Shown piece by piece: positions 39,271 to 63,600 of a stretch of DNA of 64,000 nucleotides. Both the position numbers and the translations under genes were made by a program. This DNA comes from Anthopleura xanthogrammica (Eukaryota; Cnidaria; Anthozoa; Actiniaria; Actiniidae): NCBI GenBank assembly GCA_964019055.1, contig OZ025212.1, positions 4,802,766 through 4,866,765 on the forward strand. Reading direction: 5' to 3'. Numbering within the stretch: position 1 is the stretch's first letter; each line of letters starts with the position of its first letter. The notes beneath the pieces were generated by a model. The model made no database searches and was not told where the DNA came from. It saw only the letters and a list, made by a program, of their open reading frames with translations.

Positions 39271-40176
39271 TGTATAACGCCAAAAATTATCCATGCCCCT
39301 CCCCATGTACTCCCAAGATGCAAGGAGAATCTGGGATTGCCAGTTTTCTCTCCAAATTCGTCTATTTTTATTGAGAATTTTTTCAGATTGTTTTAGTTAT
39401 TATTCACAGCAAGTCTTGGGGGGAGGGTCCTTGTACCTGTTTTGGGAGGGGTATGGATATTTTGTCACCACCACAAAGCAATTTAAAATAACAAATACAT
39501 TTTCATTGTAAATAAATGTTTGTTACTTGATGACATTAGCTCAGACGTGCACTAGATGAGAGTGTACAGGGATATTCAAACAAATTCAATTCACAAGATG
39601 TTAGGAAAATGAGAAATAATGAAAGCACTTGCTCAGAAAAAATACATTAAAGTGTACATATGCTGATAATAATTGTTTAGTGATATTGTTTCATAATTAA
39701 TTATAATTAATTATCATTTTGAGAAAGGGTGGTGAATATTTGACTTGTTCTCCTTCTCGATCATAGCCTGTGTAGTGGCCCAAAGGGGATGGGGGACGAC
39801 AGCCCTCCCTCGCCTTTGGGCTGCTGCGTAGGCTCTACCCATTTGCCATCTCCACTTCTCCCACTTTTTCCATTTCCAATCAGATGGTAGTTTGACACTC
39901 AGCTGACCAGAAGATTGGGAAAGCCCCTTGGTGCATAGTATTGTAGGGAATGAATCCATAAACGAGAGATGCAGATGTCAGAGCATTTTGATGTCAAAAA
40001 ATTATATTCCACAATAATTTGCCTCCTAGCCCCCTCCCTGCACACACATACCCATGCCTTTATTATTTATCCCTCAAGGAACTAATAGTTAGTGAAAAAA
40101 TAAAGAAAGAAAGAATTCTAGACGATGTCAGCTGTCTGTCTGTCTGTCCCTTTCAACGACACGTCGACAACTAAAC

Positions 40177-40201
40177 TGCGCATGCGTCAAGATCATCCAA
40201 G

Positions 40202-40210
<9 letters not shown>
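40177..40210 (+). promoter_or_regulatory. SCFD1 core promoter: NRF1-like site and TISU start
   Basis: TGCGCATGCG at 40177-40186 matches the NRF1 palindrome. CAAGATGGCGGC at 40198-40209 matches the TISU consensus SAASATGGCGGC, a combined YY1/initiator and translation start used by genes with very short 5' UTRs; its ATG is the SCFD1 start codon. Confidence 0.6.
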
Positions 40211-52851
<12,641 letters not shown>

Positions 52852-54165
52852 AAGATTGTAATTAAACGGTACTGGAGTAAAAAATTAGAATGATAGCTAC
52901 ATGTATATTTAGAAATTATTAATCGAGAGAGTATTGAAAACATACTCATACAACGGCCTTCTATAGTTACTCCTTCCCTGGAAAATTAAACAGTATTTCT
53001 CGATTATTTGGGGGAAGGGTGAAAACTGCTATGCGAAGGCTTAACAAAAACGGCACAGACCAAAAATATGTTCAGAAATGGCTCATTTCCCGGGGAAATC
53101 CGATAATAAATACGTTTTATTGCTTGTCGTACAAACTTAGTAGTGAGTATCTGAAGAAACTCGTAGCACAAAGTCGTTTGCTCCAATTGTTGGTTTCCTA
53201 AACATCCTCTTGTAATATTAGGTATATTGTGGGTTTCAGCCAAAAATTAATGAATTCAGAGCCGGATTTACTAAATCTTAATTGAGACAACGAAATAAAA
53301 TCGAAAAATATTTCAAAATTGAATAATGAAGAGCACGTACTGAATTTGAGTGGGAAAAGTGGTCAACAAGGTTTTGAATGCCATAATTCATCATTCTTGG
53401 ACGGGTTTGCAAAAATTGTAATTTTTATTGTAGCTGGGTTATGAGAAAAGTTTTGATGTCTTAAAATCATGATATAAGAACGAGTCGCTATCATGGCCTT
53501 GATTTAAGACTTGGTTCCTCAAGTAGTTATGCAAAATCGTGAAGGCAAATTTCTTAAGATTTCTTTCTCGAACTCTTTCATACCGTCACCTAAAACAGTT
53601 TTCTTATTATTTTTAATCCTACATAAACCCTCAAGATTTTGCCTGCTAAGTTTCTTATCATTCATCTATAGTCCTCAAAAAGGGTTTAATCGTTTTTACT
53701 ACTACAGATTTGACCAAAGAATTGGCATTGTTTTATGGGCGTAAAAATAGAACTTTCTCTGGCAGGTGCATGAAGGTGACTTCCAGATTATTGGAAAAAA
53801 CTAACCGTGGTTTTTTTTTCAGTTTACTTTTGTATAACATATTTTTCTTTTTGCCGAATGATAAAATTGCCAGTCTTTGTGGCTTATGTTTTTAATAATA
53901 TTTGCTGCCGTGCTTAGAGGCAATTTCCCCTGAAAACGAATCATTAATGGGTGTCCCACAAAAGTGCCAGGAAAACAAAGGGCTGGACTTCACTTCCTGG
54001 TAGATAAAGGGGTCCACTGAATGCATCTTTTAGATTTTCTTGTTTTTTTTTTGTTTGGCGTTGGACGTTATATGAATATATTATTTAGTAAGATGTTCAG
54101 TTTTGGCTTATTGGAGGAAAGGTTTTGTTGTTGTAAGGCGAACGGTTCGAGAGACATGATCCAAA
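52852..54165. other. Intergenic between SCFD1 and GPCR, nothing recognised
   Basis: An ATTAAA variant at 52861 may be the SCFD1 poly(A) signal. Several 60-80-residue frames cross this AT-rich stretch with no family resemblance. Could include 5' UTR of the GPCR. Confidence 0.4.
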
Positions 54166-55713
54166 ATGGCTCCCTCAAACAGAAGCAGTTCACTGCTGAA
54201 CTCAAACTCCCTTGAACAAGTTCGACAAGAATTGTCCTCGAGGGATCTTCCTCTTGTCGTAGCTGAAAGTTTTCTTCTAGCAAGCATTTCGTTGGCATCG
54301 CTCTTGGGTAATATACTGGTTCTGATGGCCGTCTACAAGAAGTCTCGACTCAAGTCATCGCCGACAAACTATCTCATCATGTCATTGGCATTGAGTGATC
54401 TTTTGACGGCTTTAGTAGTTGTCCCGATGTCTACTGGAGTACTAGCTACAGGCCAGATGTTCATGGGCGTTCGGGGCTGCAAAGCCTTCGGTTGCATGAC
54501 TTATCTTTTGTCAAACATCACATTCTACACGGTAGGACTGATTGCTTTTAATCGTTTCTTGCTCGCTTGGAGTCCCAAATGGTACGACTTATTCTTCAGT
54601 GCCAAGTCTACCATTATGACCATCATATCCAGTTGGATCTTCCAGTTCATTTACGCCGTTTTGCCTGCTGTAGCGAACTGGAGTGAAGTATTCCTTATGC
54701 CCGGTTACACTACCTGTGCGTTGTTTGTGACAGACCCGGCGGCAAAAGTGATTTACCGGGCCCAGAGCGAGCTTCAGATGATCGGTGGGTTTATCATCAT
54801 CATCGTGTGCTACATTGTCGTACTTATCAAGATTAAAAAGACCCGAATCATCTTTCCCGAAGCGGAGTTAAGCTGTACCATTGATCATCCCAGAGGCCCT
54901 CAAGGTGATCCAGTCGATCAAGGCAGACGGTCATCCCGGTATCTCACTCCCGGACTCCCTAATCCTCCGGTACCCGCAGTGACAAATCGCCGTATGACTA
55001 CTGGAGTTTCTGTGACTGAAAGAGAACAAGAAGTGGGAACCGACGAAAAGGAATACAACAAACTGGACCTTAACTACTACATCGCCGGAAAAAAAATCAA
55101 AGGAAACAGGTCAGATAACCCAGATGCTGGCAAACCGGCAGGAGACTATGTTAAAGCTGAAGGTACGAGCAACGTCAGTCAAGAACACGAAAAAGCCCGG
55201 GAAAATGAAACAGAAAGATGGTCACCCCATGCTTTTGGTTCAGATTCTGAAAATGCTGTTCCAAGCGATTTCAAGCAAGAGGCCACAAACGCACACGAGT
55301 ACCAAACAGAAGAAAGGTCCCTCGCTATTGCTTCAGGTTCTGGTGTAATTCCAAACGACACCAACCAAGTGGCCACAGAACTCGAGGCACAAGAATCACC
55401 AACCGATGTGGCTGATTCTTTCAAAACTCTTCCACGACATCCACAAAGATTCCTGTCCCAGATGAAAACAACCAAGCTGTTGTTTGCAATAACTGTGTTC
55501 TTCCTTGTGTCGTGGATTCCACTGGCTGTCACCATAGTGGTAGAGTCCTACCGATCCGAGTACGTACCACGACAAGTAGAACTGTTTGGCATTACACTGT
55601 TGTATCTTGGCACCACCTTCAATCCTGTCATTCTGCCCATCATGAGTAGACCTTTCAGGTCAGAATTTGTTAAGATGCTTTGTTTCAAGAATACAGTAGC
55701 TGTTCGCCCTTAG
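54166..55713 (+). CDS. Intronless class A (rhodopsin-like) GPCR with long third loop
   Basis: A single 515-codon frame; ATG in good context (AAAATGG) with stops upstream. Seven helices: TM1 31-57 (GN at 48-49, N1.50), TM2 68-90 (LALSD, D78), TM3 105-132, TM4 149-170 (W157), TM5 202-223, TM6 435-457, TM7 472-492. C105 in TM3 and C184 in the second extracellular loop can form the usual disulphide; N-glycosylation site NRS at 5. Departures: DRY is NRF (129-131), CWxP is SWIP (449-452), NPxxY is NPVIL (486-490). The third intracellular loop has about 210 mostly hydrophilic residues with many E, K, S and T. Amine- or melatonin-receptor-like subfamilies come to mind, but the ligand cannot be named. 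Neighbouring genes are unrelated. Confidence 0.9.
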   Translation: MAPSNRSSSLLNSNSLEQVRQELSSRDLPLVVAESFLLASISLASLLGNILVLMAVYKKSRLKSSPTNYLIMSLALSDLLTALVVVPMSTGVLATGQMFMGVRGCKAFGCMTYLLSNITFYTVGLIAFNRFLLAWSPKWYDLFFSAKSTIMTIISSWIFQFIYAVLPAVANWSEVFLMPGYTTCALFVTDPAAKVIYRAQSELQMIGGFIIIIVCYIVVLIKIKKTRIIFPEAELSCTIDHPRGPQGDPVDQGRRSSRYLTPGLPNPPVPAVTNRRMTTGVSVTEREQEVGTDEKEYNKLDLNYYIAGKKIKGNRSDNPDAGKPAGDYVKAEGTSNVSQEHEKARENETERWSPHAFGSDSENAVPSDFKQEATNAHEYQTEERSLAIASGSGVIPNDTNQVATELEAQESPTDVADSFKTLPRHPQRFLSQMKTTKLLFAITVFFLVSWIPLAVTIVVESYRSEYVPRQVELFGITLLYLGTTFNPVILPIMSRPFRSEFVKMLCFKNTVAVRP

Positions 55714-56674
55714 TGATGACTTCAAGTCTTCGCAAGATTAAACTCTTGGGAAGAAACTCTGGCAAAACTAAATAGCCCACGGGTTCTCGAGTGTGAAAAG
55801 GGAGGCTAGCTGCATGATAAAGAAACGATGGACAGAATCGAGACCCCGTGAATTTTTCTTTTAAATGCACTTACCTAATTCCTTGTCTCTTGTCCAATAT
55901 AATTAGACAATAGTAATACTTCATGTTTACTAACAATGGCATTGTTAATATCATCCCAACCATTTACACAAAAGCTCTTCACAAGTTGCCTCTTTACGAG
56001 GCAATCCATCCGTGATTGGCACATGAATGGCAAAGCCTTAGGTCACATGAAGTATCACTATAGAGCTGTTAAGTTGTGACGTATTTCCGGGTCCAACTGC
56101 TCAAAAATATACCGCTAAAAAAACAAACCCAAAAACGTACTCAATGATTGAATACTCAATGCTTTGCCAGCCTCCTCACGGCTCGAGAACTTGAAAGTAG
56201 GCGATTCTCGTTGATCATCCTGATGCAAGTTATCGAGGAAAACCATTGGACAAAAATGGTTCCTGTAAAGTTAGTATTAATCCTAAATTTGAAAATGTTA
56301 AACAAATCTCAGTTTGGTTGTTTTGTGAATTAAACGTGGATTAGCACTTAGCTAAACAGGTTCTAAATGTTCTAAGGATAGGGATCATATCAAACGAAAA
56401 CCAGTCCCATATTGGTGGGCCAGTGCAGCTCTTCCAAGGACCAGTGGACCCATAATTTTCTAGCCATCAGTTTTGTGAGCAAATTTCACTTTGATACGGT
56501 TCATGATCAGGTACGGACCCCAATGTGACGTTCATCTGAAAAACAAATCCGAAATAGTCCCTTGGTCTTCTGAGGCCTCTGAGGAGATGGCCTTCAAATG
56601 TAGAACTGTGTTTCCAATGCAAATCGGAGTTCAATATTCCATATCTTAATTGAGTCGGGGTTTCCAGCATCATT

Positions 56675-56835
56675 AACCTGGGGCGGATCTAGGATTTTGA
56701 GTAGGGGGAGGGGAGGGGGGGTCATAAAACCAAGAAGATGCTCCTTTTGTCATACCAACCAACTAATTCCAAGCTAGAAGGGGTGGAAGGGTCGCGGGCA
56801 CCCTGTGACTACTACCCCTTATATCCGCCACTGGT
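56675..56835. mobile_element. Small element with GGCGGATCTAGG / CCGCCACTGG ends
   Basis: GGGGCGGATCTAGGATTTTG on the left and CCTTATATCCGCCACTGG on the right are partly inverted. The string CAGTGGCGGATCCAGGG also occurs at 44952-44968, so this is a repeat family. Confidence 0.5.
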
Positions 56836-57314
56836 AGCATCATTTATGCGAGAGACTAACGGCCTTGTGTTTCCGCTTTCGGACGAACATTAGTTGCGTT
56901 TTTAGTTCTCCTTTATACGGTCATTCTCATCTGATTCCAATTCCCATTCTCAAATGTTTAAATGTCGGAGAGTTCCTGAGGCATACAAAGTCTAGGAATA
57001 AGACGCAGTCGTGTGTGTATTTTTTACTTTCATACTAAATTTCCGTTTTAATTTCCTCTTTCCTGTGAAGACTGAATCAAAAGATTGTCCGCAGTCTCAG
57101 GGCAGACGTATGTCTCAAGTGATGTCGATTATTCCATATTTCTACCTAGTTTTCTTAACTGTGGTCGCCGCCTAGCCCCAGTTCCTTCTCGCTTTTTCTC
57201 AATATATTTTTTTAATTCCAAGAAATTGGTTGGATTTTTAGTTTTCTTTTTCTTTTTTTAACTTGGTTCATCTGCGTTAAAACTGGTTTTTTAAACCTCG
57301 TTCAACCTGCTTTG

Positions 57315-57588
57315 TATACGCATCAAGCAAACGCATCAAGCATTCCGCGCTACTGCTCTAAGCGCATGCTCAGGGGATTAAAAAGTGAGATAATATTTTG
57401 TAAAACATGTTATATTCTAGTTGTATTTTTCTTGTCAAACACAATCTTCATTAAATATTCAAGATCACGTACCGTTATTTTGAGTCAAATATACCAAAAA
57501 ATTGCATATTTTACAAAATATTATCCCACTTCTTAATCCCCTGAGCATGCGCTTAGAGCAGTAGCGCGGAATGCTTGATGCGTGTATA
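57315..57588. mobile_element. 274-bp hairpin MITE with ~75-bp arms
   Basis: The arms run from TATACGCATCAAGC through GCGCTACTGCTCTAAGCGCA and TGCTCAGGGGATTAA to GATAATATTTTGTAAAA, and are repeated inverted on the right. The left arm has an extra ACGCATCAAGC, a small internal duplication. Confidence 0.85.
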
Positions 57589-58377
57589 TCACACCAAGAA
57601 AAATAAATATGACGTAGCCTGAAAAATGTCACGCAAGAACGCCGACTACGAAGCAGAATTTCGCTTCGACAAGATCAAACTTGTCAGCTTTTTTTATTCT
57701 CCGTCATAAGTGGTCTTGGAATTTATTTTCTACAAAAAAATATTTGTAATTTTTTTTTGTGGTTGCTATAATTATAATTCAAAATTCTAATAATTTCTCT
57801 AGTAAATTCTAAAAAAATCTAAAATTTCAATATTTTTTTCGGTGAGACGCTTGTACGTCACAATTTTTTTGAAGATAATGATTTTAAAGACGTACAGTCA
57901 TAATTATATGATTGGAAAACTATTGTGAATGGAACTTAATCAAGCAATTTACTTAAGTAGAATAAAGTTGTTGTTTTTTTTACTATAAAGGAACGATTAT
58001 TCTTTAGAATAGTTTCAACATTTCCAGGTTGGGTAAAGCTTTTTGTATTTTTTGCTGTTACAGTTTCAGACATGACTTAGCAATGGAGGAAGCAACAACA
58101 TGTAACGACATATATCCTACTATAAACACTCTCTAAGTAACTGCAGTCTTTTATCTCCAATATTTCAATATTTGAGGAATCTTTGCTACCGTTTAACGAC
58201 GGAAGAGCCGAAAAATGTTCGCGTGGGCTGGCCGAACCTTGAGTCGTTCGTGACATAGTGTTCTATTATTAGCATCAATCAGTCGAGTCAGATGGTAAAT
58301 TGTGATGATGCGTAATCATGCCGATCATACAAGAAACCTCTTTTAACTTCTTGCTATTTAAAGGGAGAACTCATAGA

Positions 58378-58431
58378 AGATATATATATGTACAAACATG
58401 GAACAATAAGCCACCATTGATGTGTGAATGA
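58378..58431 (+). promoter_or_regulatory. TATA stretch and three minimal uORFs before SOCS-box gene
   Basis: ATATATATATG at 58380-58390 may serve as a TATA box. Three ATGs follow and end at once: 58398-58409 (M-E-Q-stop), 58420-58431 (M-C-E-stop) and 58428-58436 (M-K-stop), all before the main ATG at 58461. If the transcript starts near the TATA motif, translation would be damped by these. Confidence 0.35.
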
Positions 58432-58460
58432 AGTGAACTCGAACGTAAACAACTTAACTT

Positions 58461-59483
58461 ATGGCTACAAGAAGTTTACTTGATCTGCAGTTCGATCTAC
58501 ATTGTAACACCGTCCCCTCAAAAAAGCAACCTTACAGTCTTCAACATTTGTGCAGGAAAAATATCATCGTTTGTATCATAAAATCTGTAGGATTATTTAA
58601 AGTTCACAAGGCTTGTGCTCAGCTTCCAATACCGAAAATTATTGTTAACTATCTGACGAACAGCTCAACGAAGGACGAACATTTTGATATTAAAACTTGG
58701 AGTTCGTTAGTGGAGTTGGGGTATTCAGGAAAATGCCTACTCTATGGAGAACTTGTTATGCTCAAATGCATCGATTTAAGGAGAACACTGAGAATTTTAA
58801 GGAATGAGGCGGTTCAAATTAAGAAAAAGTGGATGAAAGTTGATCATGAAAATATTTCCAAGGCTGTAGTATGTTTTGAGGCGAATAATGTTATTGGTGC
58901 AATCTTCGAACCCAGTGCACCTAGCATCAAGGATATCGTAGCACAGTACAGCGACATGGACGTACAAATAGAGGAAAAATACATTTGGAGTGTCCTTGGA
59001 CAGTTATGTAGTGCTTTGATGTACTTGAGTAAGAATGGTATTAGTCATTATAAGCTTTGTAGTAAAATGATTTCGGTGACGAGTACTTGGGAAGTAAGAG
59101 TTCAAAACCTTTTAATGCACTACAGCATTAACGATAGTCTTACACCTTTACAAGAAGATATGTATTATGGGATGTACCTAGCCCCTGAGAGAATAGAGGG
59201 CAGGCCTTGTAAAGACAAGCAAGATACATGGCTTATTGGATGCATAGCTTATGAACTGATTTACAAGAAAACAGCATTTAAAGTCAACCAAGGAATGTCA
59301 TTGTTCGAGACACTCAATAACATTGTCAAAGGGTGTCCACCACAACATCTGTTCGATCTTAATGGATACTCCAACGAGCTCATTAACTTTACACAAGAAT
59401 GTCTTACACACTTAGAACAGCTTCGGCCACCTTTGGAAAAGGTCCACCTTGCTATACAAAATAATATCAGTGATCAAAATTAG
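58461..59483 (+). CDS. SOCS-box pseudokinase (putative Elongin BC/Cul5 adaptor)
   Basis: One intronless frame, 340 aa. Residues 26-65 form a SOCS box: BC box SLQHLCRKNI (S26-L27-x3-C31-x3-I35), then Cul5 box LPIPKIIVNYL (55-65), both at consensus. From about 80 to 330 runs a protein kinase fold: degenerate glycine loop LGYSGK, beta-3 lysine in VMLK (K102), helix-C glutamate (E116), SHYKLCSKM where HRD...N should be (catalytic Asp and Asn replaced at 198 and 203), LMH at the DFG position, but intact APE (221-223) and DxWxxG (D235-W237-G240). So it is predicted catalytically dead, probably a recognition module. By analogy with SOCS-box proteins it could recruit a substrate to an Elongin-Cullin5 ubiquitin ligase; that is inference. 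The SOCS box is usually C-terminal; here it is N-terminal. Weak Kozak (C at -3). Confidence 0.82.
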   Translation: MATRSLLDLQFDLHCNTVPSKKQPYSLQHLCRKNIIVCIIKSVGLFKVHKACAQLPIPKIIVNYLTNSSTKDEHFDIKTWSSLVELGYSGKCLLYGELVMLKCIDLRRTLRILRNEAVQIKKKWMKVDHENISKAVVCFEANNVIGAIFEPSAPSIKDIVAQYSDMDVQIEEKYIWSVLGQLCSALMYLSKNGISHYKLCSKMISVTSTWEVRVQNLLMHYSINDSLTPLQEDMYYGMYLAPERIEGRPCKDKQDTWLIGCIAYELIYKKTAFKVNQGMSLFETLNNIVKGCPPQHLFDLNGYSNELINFTQECLTHLEQLRPPLEKVHLAIQNNISDQN

Positions 59484-60409
59484 ATTTTAAAATATTGAAA
59501 TAATTTTTGTACGATGCTGCTGCTGATATACTTCTTTTTCGTAATCACCTCTTCAGTAAGTTATATAGATAACAAGTTAGTAATGAAACGGCTTGAACGT
59601 CAGGAAAACTAATTTGCTGTGGTAAGAAATGATTTTTTATCTTGACCAATCATTGGAAATTGCCATAATTGAATTAACACCGCTTTTTCTGGTGTTTCGT
59701 TGATGCAACAAAGAAAGAAAGAGCTACCAAACAGGTAGATATCACAGGTACCGTTACAATTACAAGATATGAAAATAGATGTTGGGTTAGAACAAGACTA
59801 CGCCTAATTCAATAAGGCACACCCAACATACTTTTTATACTCCAATATTATTATTTTATTTCTTGAAAGTCATCTCTTCTCATTTTCATTCTTACAATGT
59901 CTTCTAAATTAACCAAAAATCGAGACAAATCTTCAAATCATATCAAGAAGTCTTAATGGTTAATTTGTTATAGAGGGGAAGAAAATGGGTCCAATAAAAA
60001 CAGAATTGGCTCAATTAGAAAAAATTAGTACTGGCAGACCTCAAACAGCTGATCATAAAATTCATTCTTTACATAAAAGAATTTAATTGGCATTTTTGTA
60101 TATTAGATTTTTATCTATACATTTACTCTTGTACACTAGATTTTATATTTCATTCCAATATGTTACAAAATATTCTTACTTTCCGGTGATTGAAAATTAT
60201 ATTGTAAAACGAATATAGAAATAATACCTGAGGGCAGGAACCCTCTGTTATTTGCTGTTAACAGATTGATGAAAATTAGAATATTTTTTTTGCAAAGGTC
60301 ATCAAATTAAGATAACAGCTTACTGGTCAAAAATTCTGACCACAACCACTTTTATAAACTAAAAAAATCGATGTAAAATTAGCTTTGCAGACTTTTTAGT
60401 CACTGTTAA
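59484..60409. other. Intergenic, convergent gap between SOCS-box gene and PNO1
   Basis: AT-rich, no gene recognised. A 33-codon frame starting ATGGGTCCAATAAAAACAG at 59983 follows an acceptor-like TTATAG but resembles nothing I know. Confidence 0.4.
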
Positions 60410-60415
60410 TTTATT
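60410..60415 (-). terminator. Polyadenylation signal of PNO1
   Basis: AATAAA on the minus strand, about 250 bases beyond the PNO1 stop codon at 60664. Confidence 0.5.
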
Positions 60416-60663
60416 TTGCACAGGCTGTTCAAATACCTATGGCAAATATAGGGATTCTATACAATAAAATAACTGAAATCAGTGGAGAATTTATATGTTT
60501 GGTGCTACAATTCAATTGTTATAATTATTAGATTAACAGAGCATAATCCACATGGTGGTGAAAATTTCATGGCGTAGATGAGTCATCGCCTGACCACAAC
60601 CGCGCTGTGCGCGGGGACGTTTGCAGGTATAATGTTAGACCAAATACATATACAAGATCTATT

Positions 60664-63600
60664 CTAAAACCTTTCTGCTGATCTACTTGCCACGGCTCTC
60701 ATGTTACCATAAACCTTTGATGGAGGACTCCCTATTGGTGCACAAAAATAACAAAATGTAAATATAGGGTTGATTATTTACCAACATGGGGGAAGGGTGG
60801 AGTTCCCAATGCAAGAACAAATGTATTGCATGATTTCACTAGACATCACTTCCTGTCTTGTGCAGACTCAATGTTCATCACACGAATCATAAATTTTCAA
60901 AAACGTTCTTTTTGACTGACAGCACATGGTACTCAGTGTTTGGACCAGATAATGAGATTCAAATACTTTTATCAGTTGATTGTCAGAAACCAGCAATAGC
61001 CCTTTTTTGAATTCCTAAAATACAGCTGTCTTCCTTGACTACAAGCAGATTCATTTATGCAGGGTTACCTCCATTCTGTGTGGAATATTCATGTGTCTAG
61101 TGCCAAGTTCCGTGGAATTTCAAAGTGTTTGTATTGTTGAAGTGTTGCATTCATTACTTTACATTGGTATTTGTGAATGTTTTGACATTGAAACGAGGCT
61201 AACCCTGCGTAAATGAATCTGTAGTCAATCAACACAGTGGTATTTTTATGAATTCGAAAAAGAGCTATTGATCCCTTTGAATTACATAGTAGGAAGAAAA
61301 AAGGGGATTAATTTGATTATCTTGCCTCCACTTACCTAAAATTAAATTACAAATTGCAGTTCGGGCTATTTTGATGTTCTGAAATGATCCCAAAAGGTGA
61401 ATCTTCCTGCAAATTTAAAAAACACATAAGTTACGAAAAGCAATTTAAAAGGTTGACTCAGACCTCTTTACCTTGAGCATAATGTTTCCCAATTCAGACT
61501 ATGTATCATCATTATCTTGAGAATGAGATTCTTTGTCAAAGTTGTATCCACATTTATGTGCCTTCTCATGCACAACCATTAAACAACAACATGGCAGTCT
61601 GTGTCTGAAATGTGGTCTGAAACAGGAAGACATTACACCCAAGAGAGTTTCTGTATTGAAGTGTGAGAAACTCTTAGAGTATTATTTTACTTACGTTTCT
61701 GCTAGGACGATTCTTGTTTTGGTGACATTTTCAATAGTAAATTTAGTTTTTCCACCTTTTCCTGCAATTCTACCAATTGCTCGAGATAAGTGATCTCCTT
61801 TTAATGGCTTTACTGCAAGAGAAACAAGCAAATTTTCAAAATCAAATCTGTGATCTTTTTTTAAGGTAGAAATTTATAAATTGATAATTAATACTACTTT
61901 GGTACAAGGGAGTTTTTCCTGGTTATTTGTTACTCTAATCATTAAAATTGATTGTGAATCAGATGTGGCATAGTGGTAGTGAATTTGCTTCTCAACTCTG
62001 GAGCATCAGGGTTTGACTCCTGTACTCTGCATCACATGTGGGTAGAGTTTGTTAGGTATCTCTTGATTTAATCTGGTTTTCCTCCTTATCCAAAACCTAA
62101 GAAGCTATATTCCAATTTAATCCGTGAGTTAGCCATGCCCTGACTTTGACCAGCCCAGAGATTGTTTCAGGGTTCGATCTGAGTAAGCTGTGTCCTGACT
62201 TTGATCAGCCCAGAGATTGTTTCAGGGTTCGATCTGAGTAAGCTGTGTCCTGACTTTGATCAGCCAGGGGTTGTTTCAAGGTACTGATAAAATTTGAAGT
62301 CAATTGTAATTTTATGCATTCTGAACTCTATATCCACTTGGTGCACCCAACATTCACATTCCCTTATAATCAACTGCCTTATAAATTCCTGCAAGTTACT
62401 ACAACATTCATACTCACCATCAGTTATTTCAAATGATTCCAAAAACAAGTCATCAAGCCGTATGAGTGCGAGGGCATCCTAATCATCAACAACAACAAAC
62501 ACAAATTAATTTTGCATCCAAAACAAAACCAAAACACTAAGGGCACTTTAAATTAGCCTGAACTGGCCGGCCAGACCAGTCCATTCATAAAGAGAATCCC
62601 ATTATCAATCAGAACTGTCCAGCCAGATCAAGCAGTTTCTAAATTGTATCCACTATTGTGATGGAATGCATATAAAAATCAGAGAAAACTCTCAACAAAA
62701 TGGCCTTTTAAATTTACCGGTCTGGCTAGTCAGTAATGATAAATGGAAAGCAAACTTATCAGTCACCAATGATCCTAGAAAACTTTGTCCTGGGGATTAA
62801 ATTTTCAAAGATAACCACTAACTGGTGACCCTCTGTTATTATTCTTAGCTCTTTTCCATGTGTATCCCAATTTTTCAAAAGAAAAAATATGTCAACCAAT
62901 ATTGACATAGATAGACTCGGCCACTGTTGGGAGTGTTGTACACAATAAAGCACTTAATTCAACAAATTTAAGCCTGGATAAATATCAGTTTTCAGAGTTT
63001 GAGCATTTGCTGTCACAGAGTCTCACTTATAGCGACTAGTCCACCAGAATAAATCTGACTGAAAACCAACCACATGAGCAAGATTCTCACAATTAGCATG
63101 ACTACAAATTCATCACCAAACTGATCAAAATACCTGGAATATGTACTCCTCCAACTATTATAAAAGGGATACATATTTACCTCTACTTCAAAGCCTAAGA
63201 TGAATGCCTTGACAAAATCTGCTGCTTTCTGTATAGCACCTATGTCAGTAGTCTCTTTTGATGTCTGAAAAATTGAAAGACGAGATGAATAAATTTATAT
63301 CAATAGACCCTTTTAGCTTGGGCATAATGTTTTCCTATTTCAAACCATGTTTCAATAATCCTAGAATATCATTTCTTTCTTAACAGTTTGAACAAAATTT
63401 CTTGGATTATTTTTTCATGGTTAATTCTCATGTACCAAGGGATTAGGGAGAGCAATAATGATTGCACAACTTCAACAATACAAACACACATTCAAAATAA
63501 TTCCATACGAAATAGAGGCTTAGCCTGAGCAGCGGAGAACTCAAAACTAGAGTACTGATGTTCTTAAATTAAACCGTGAATTAATAAAAACTAACCTTTA

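Larger units (their letters stand above)
37809..40176. other. Intergenic between WDR20 and SCFD1
   Basis: Holds the WDR20 3' UTR (no clear AATAAA close by), the tandem array at 38143-38437, the repeat at 39055-39270, and an unclassified C/T-rich patch at 39760-39900. No coding exon seen. Confidence 0.45.
55714..58377. other. Intergenic between GPCR and SOCS-box gene
   Basis: Contains the repeats at 56675-56835 and 57315-57588, AT-rich homopolymer patches near 57720-57860, and no recognised exon or RNA gene. Confidence 0.45.

Noticed and set aside
59983..60085. 33-codon frame after an acceptor-like TTATAG
   Set aside because: No recognisable similarity and the adjacent SOCS-box gene already ends with a stop; left as unassigned.
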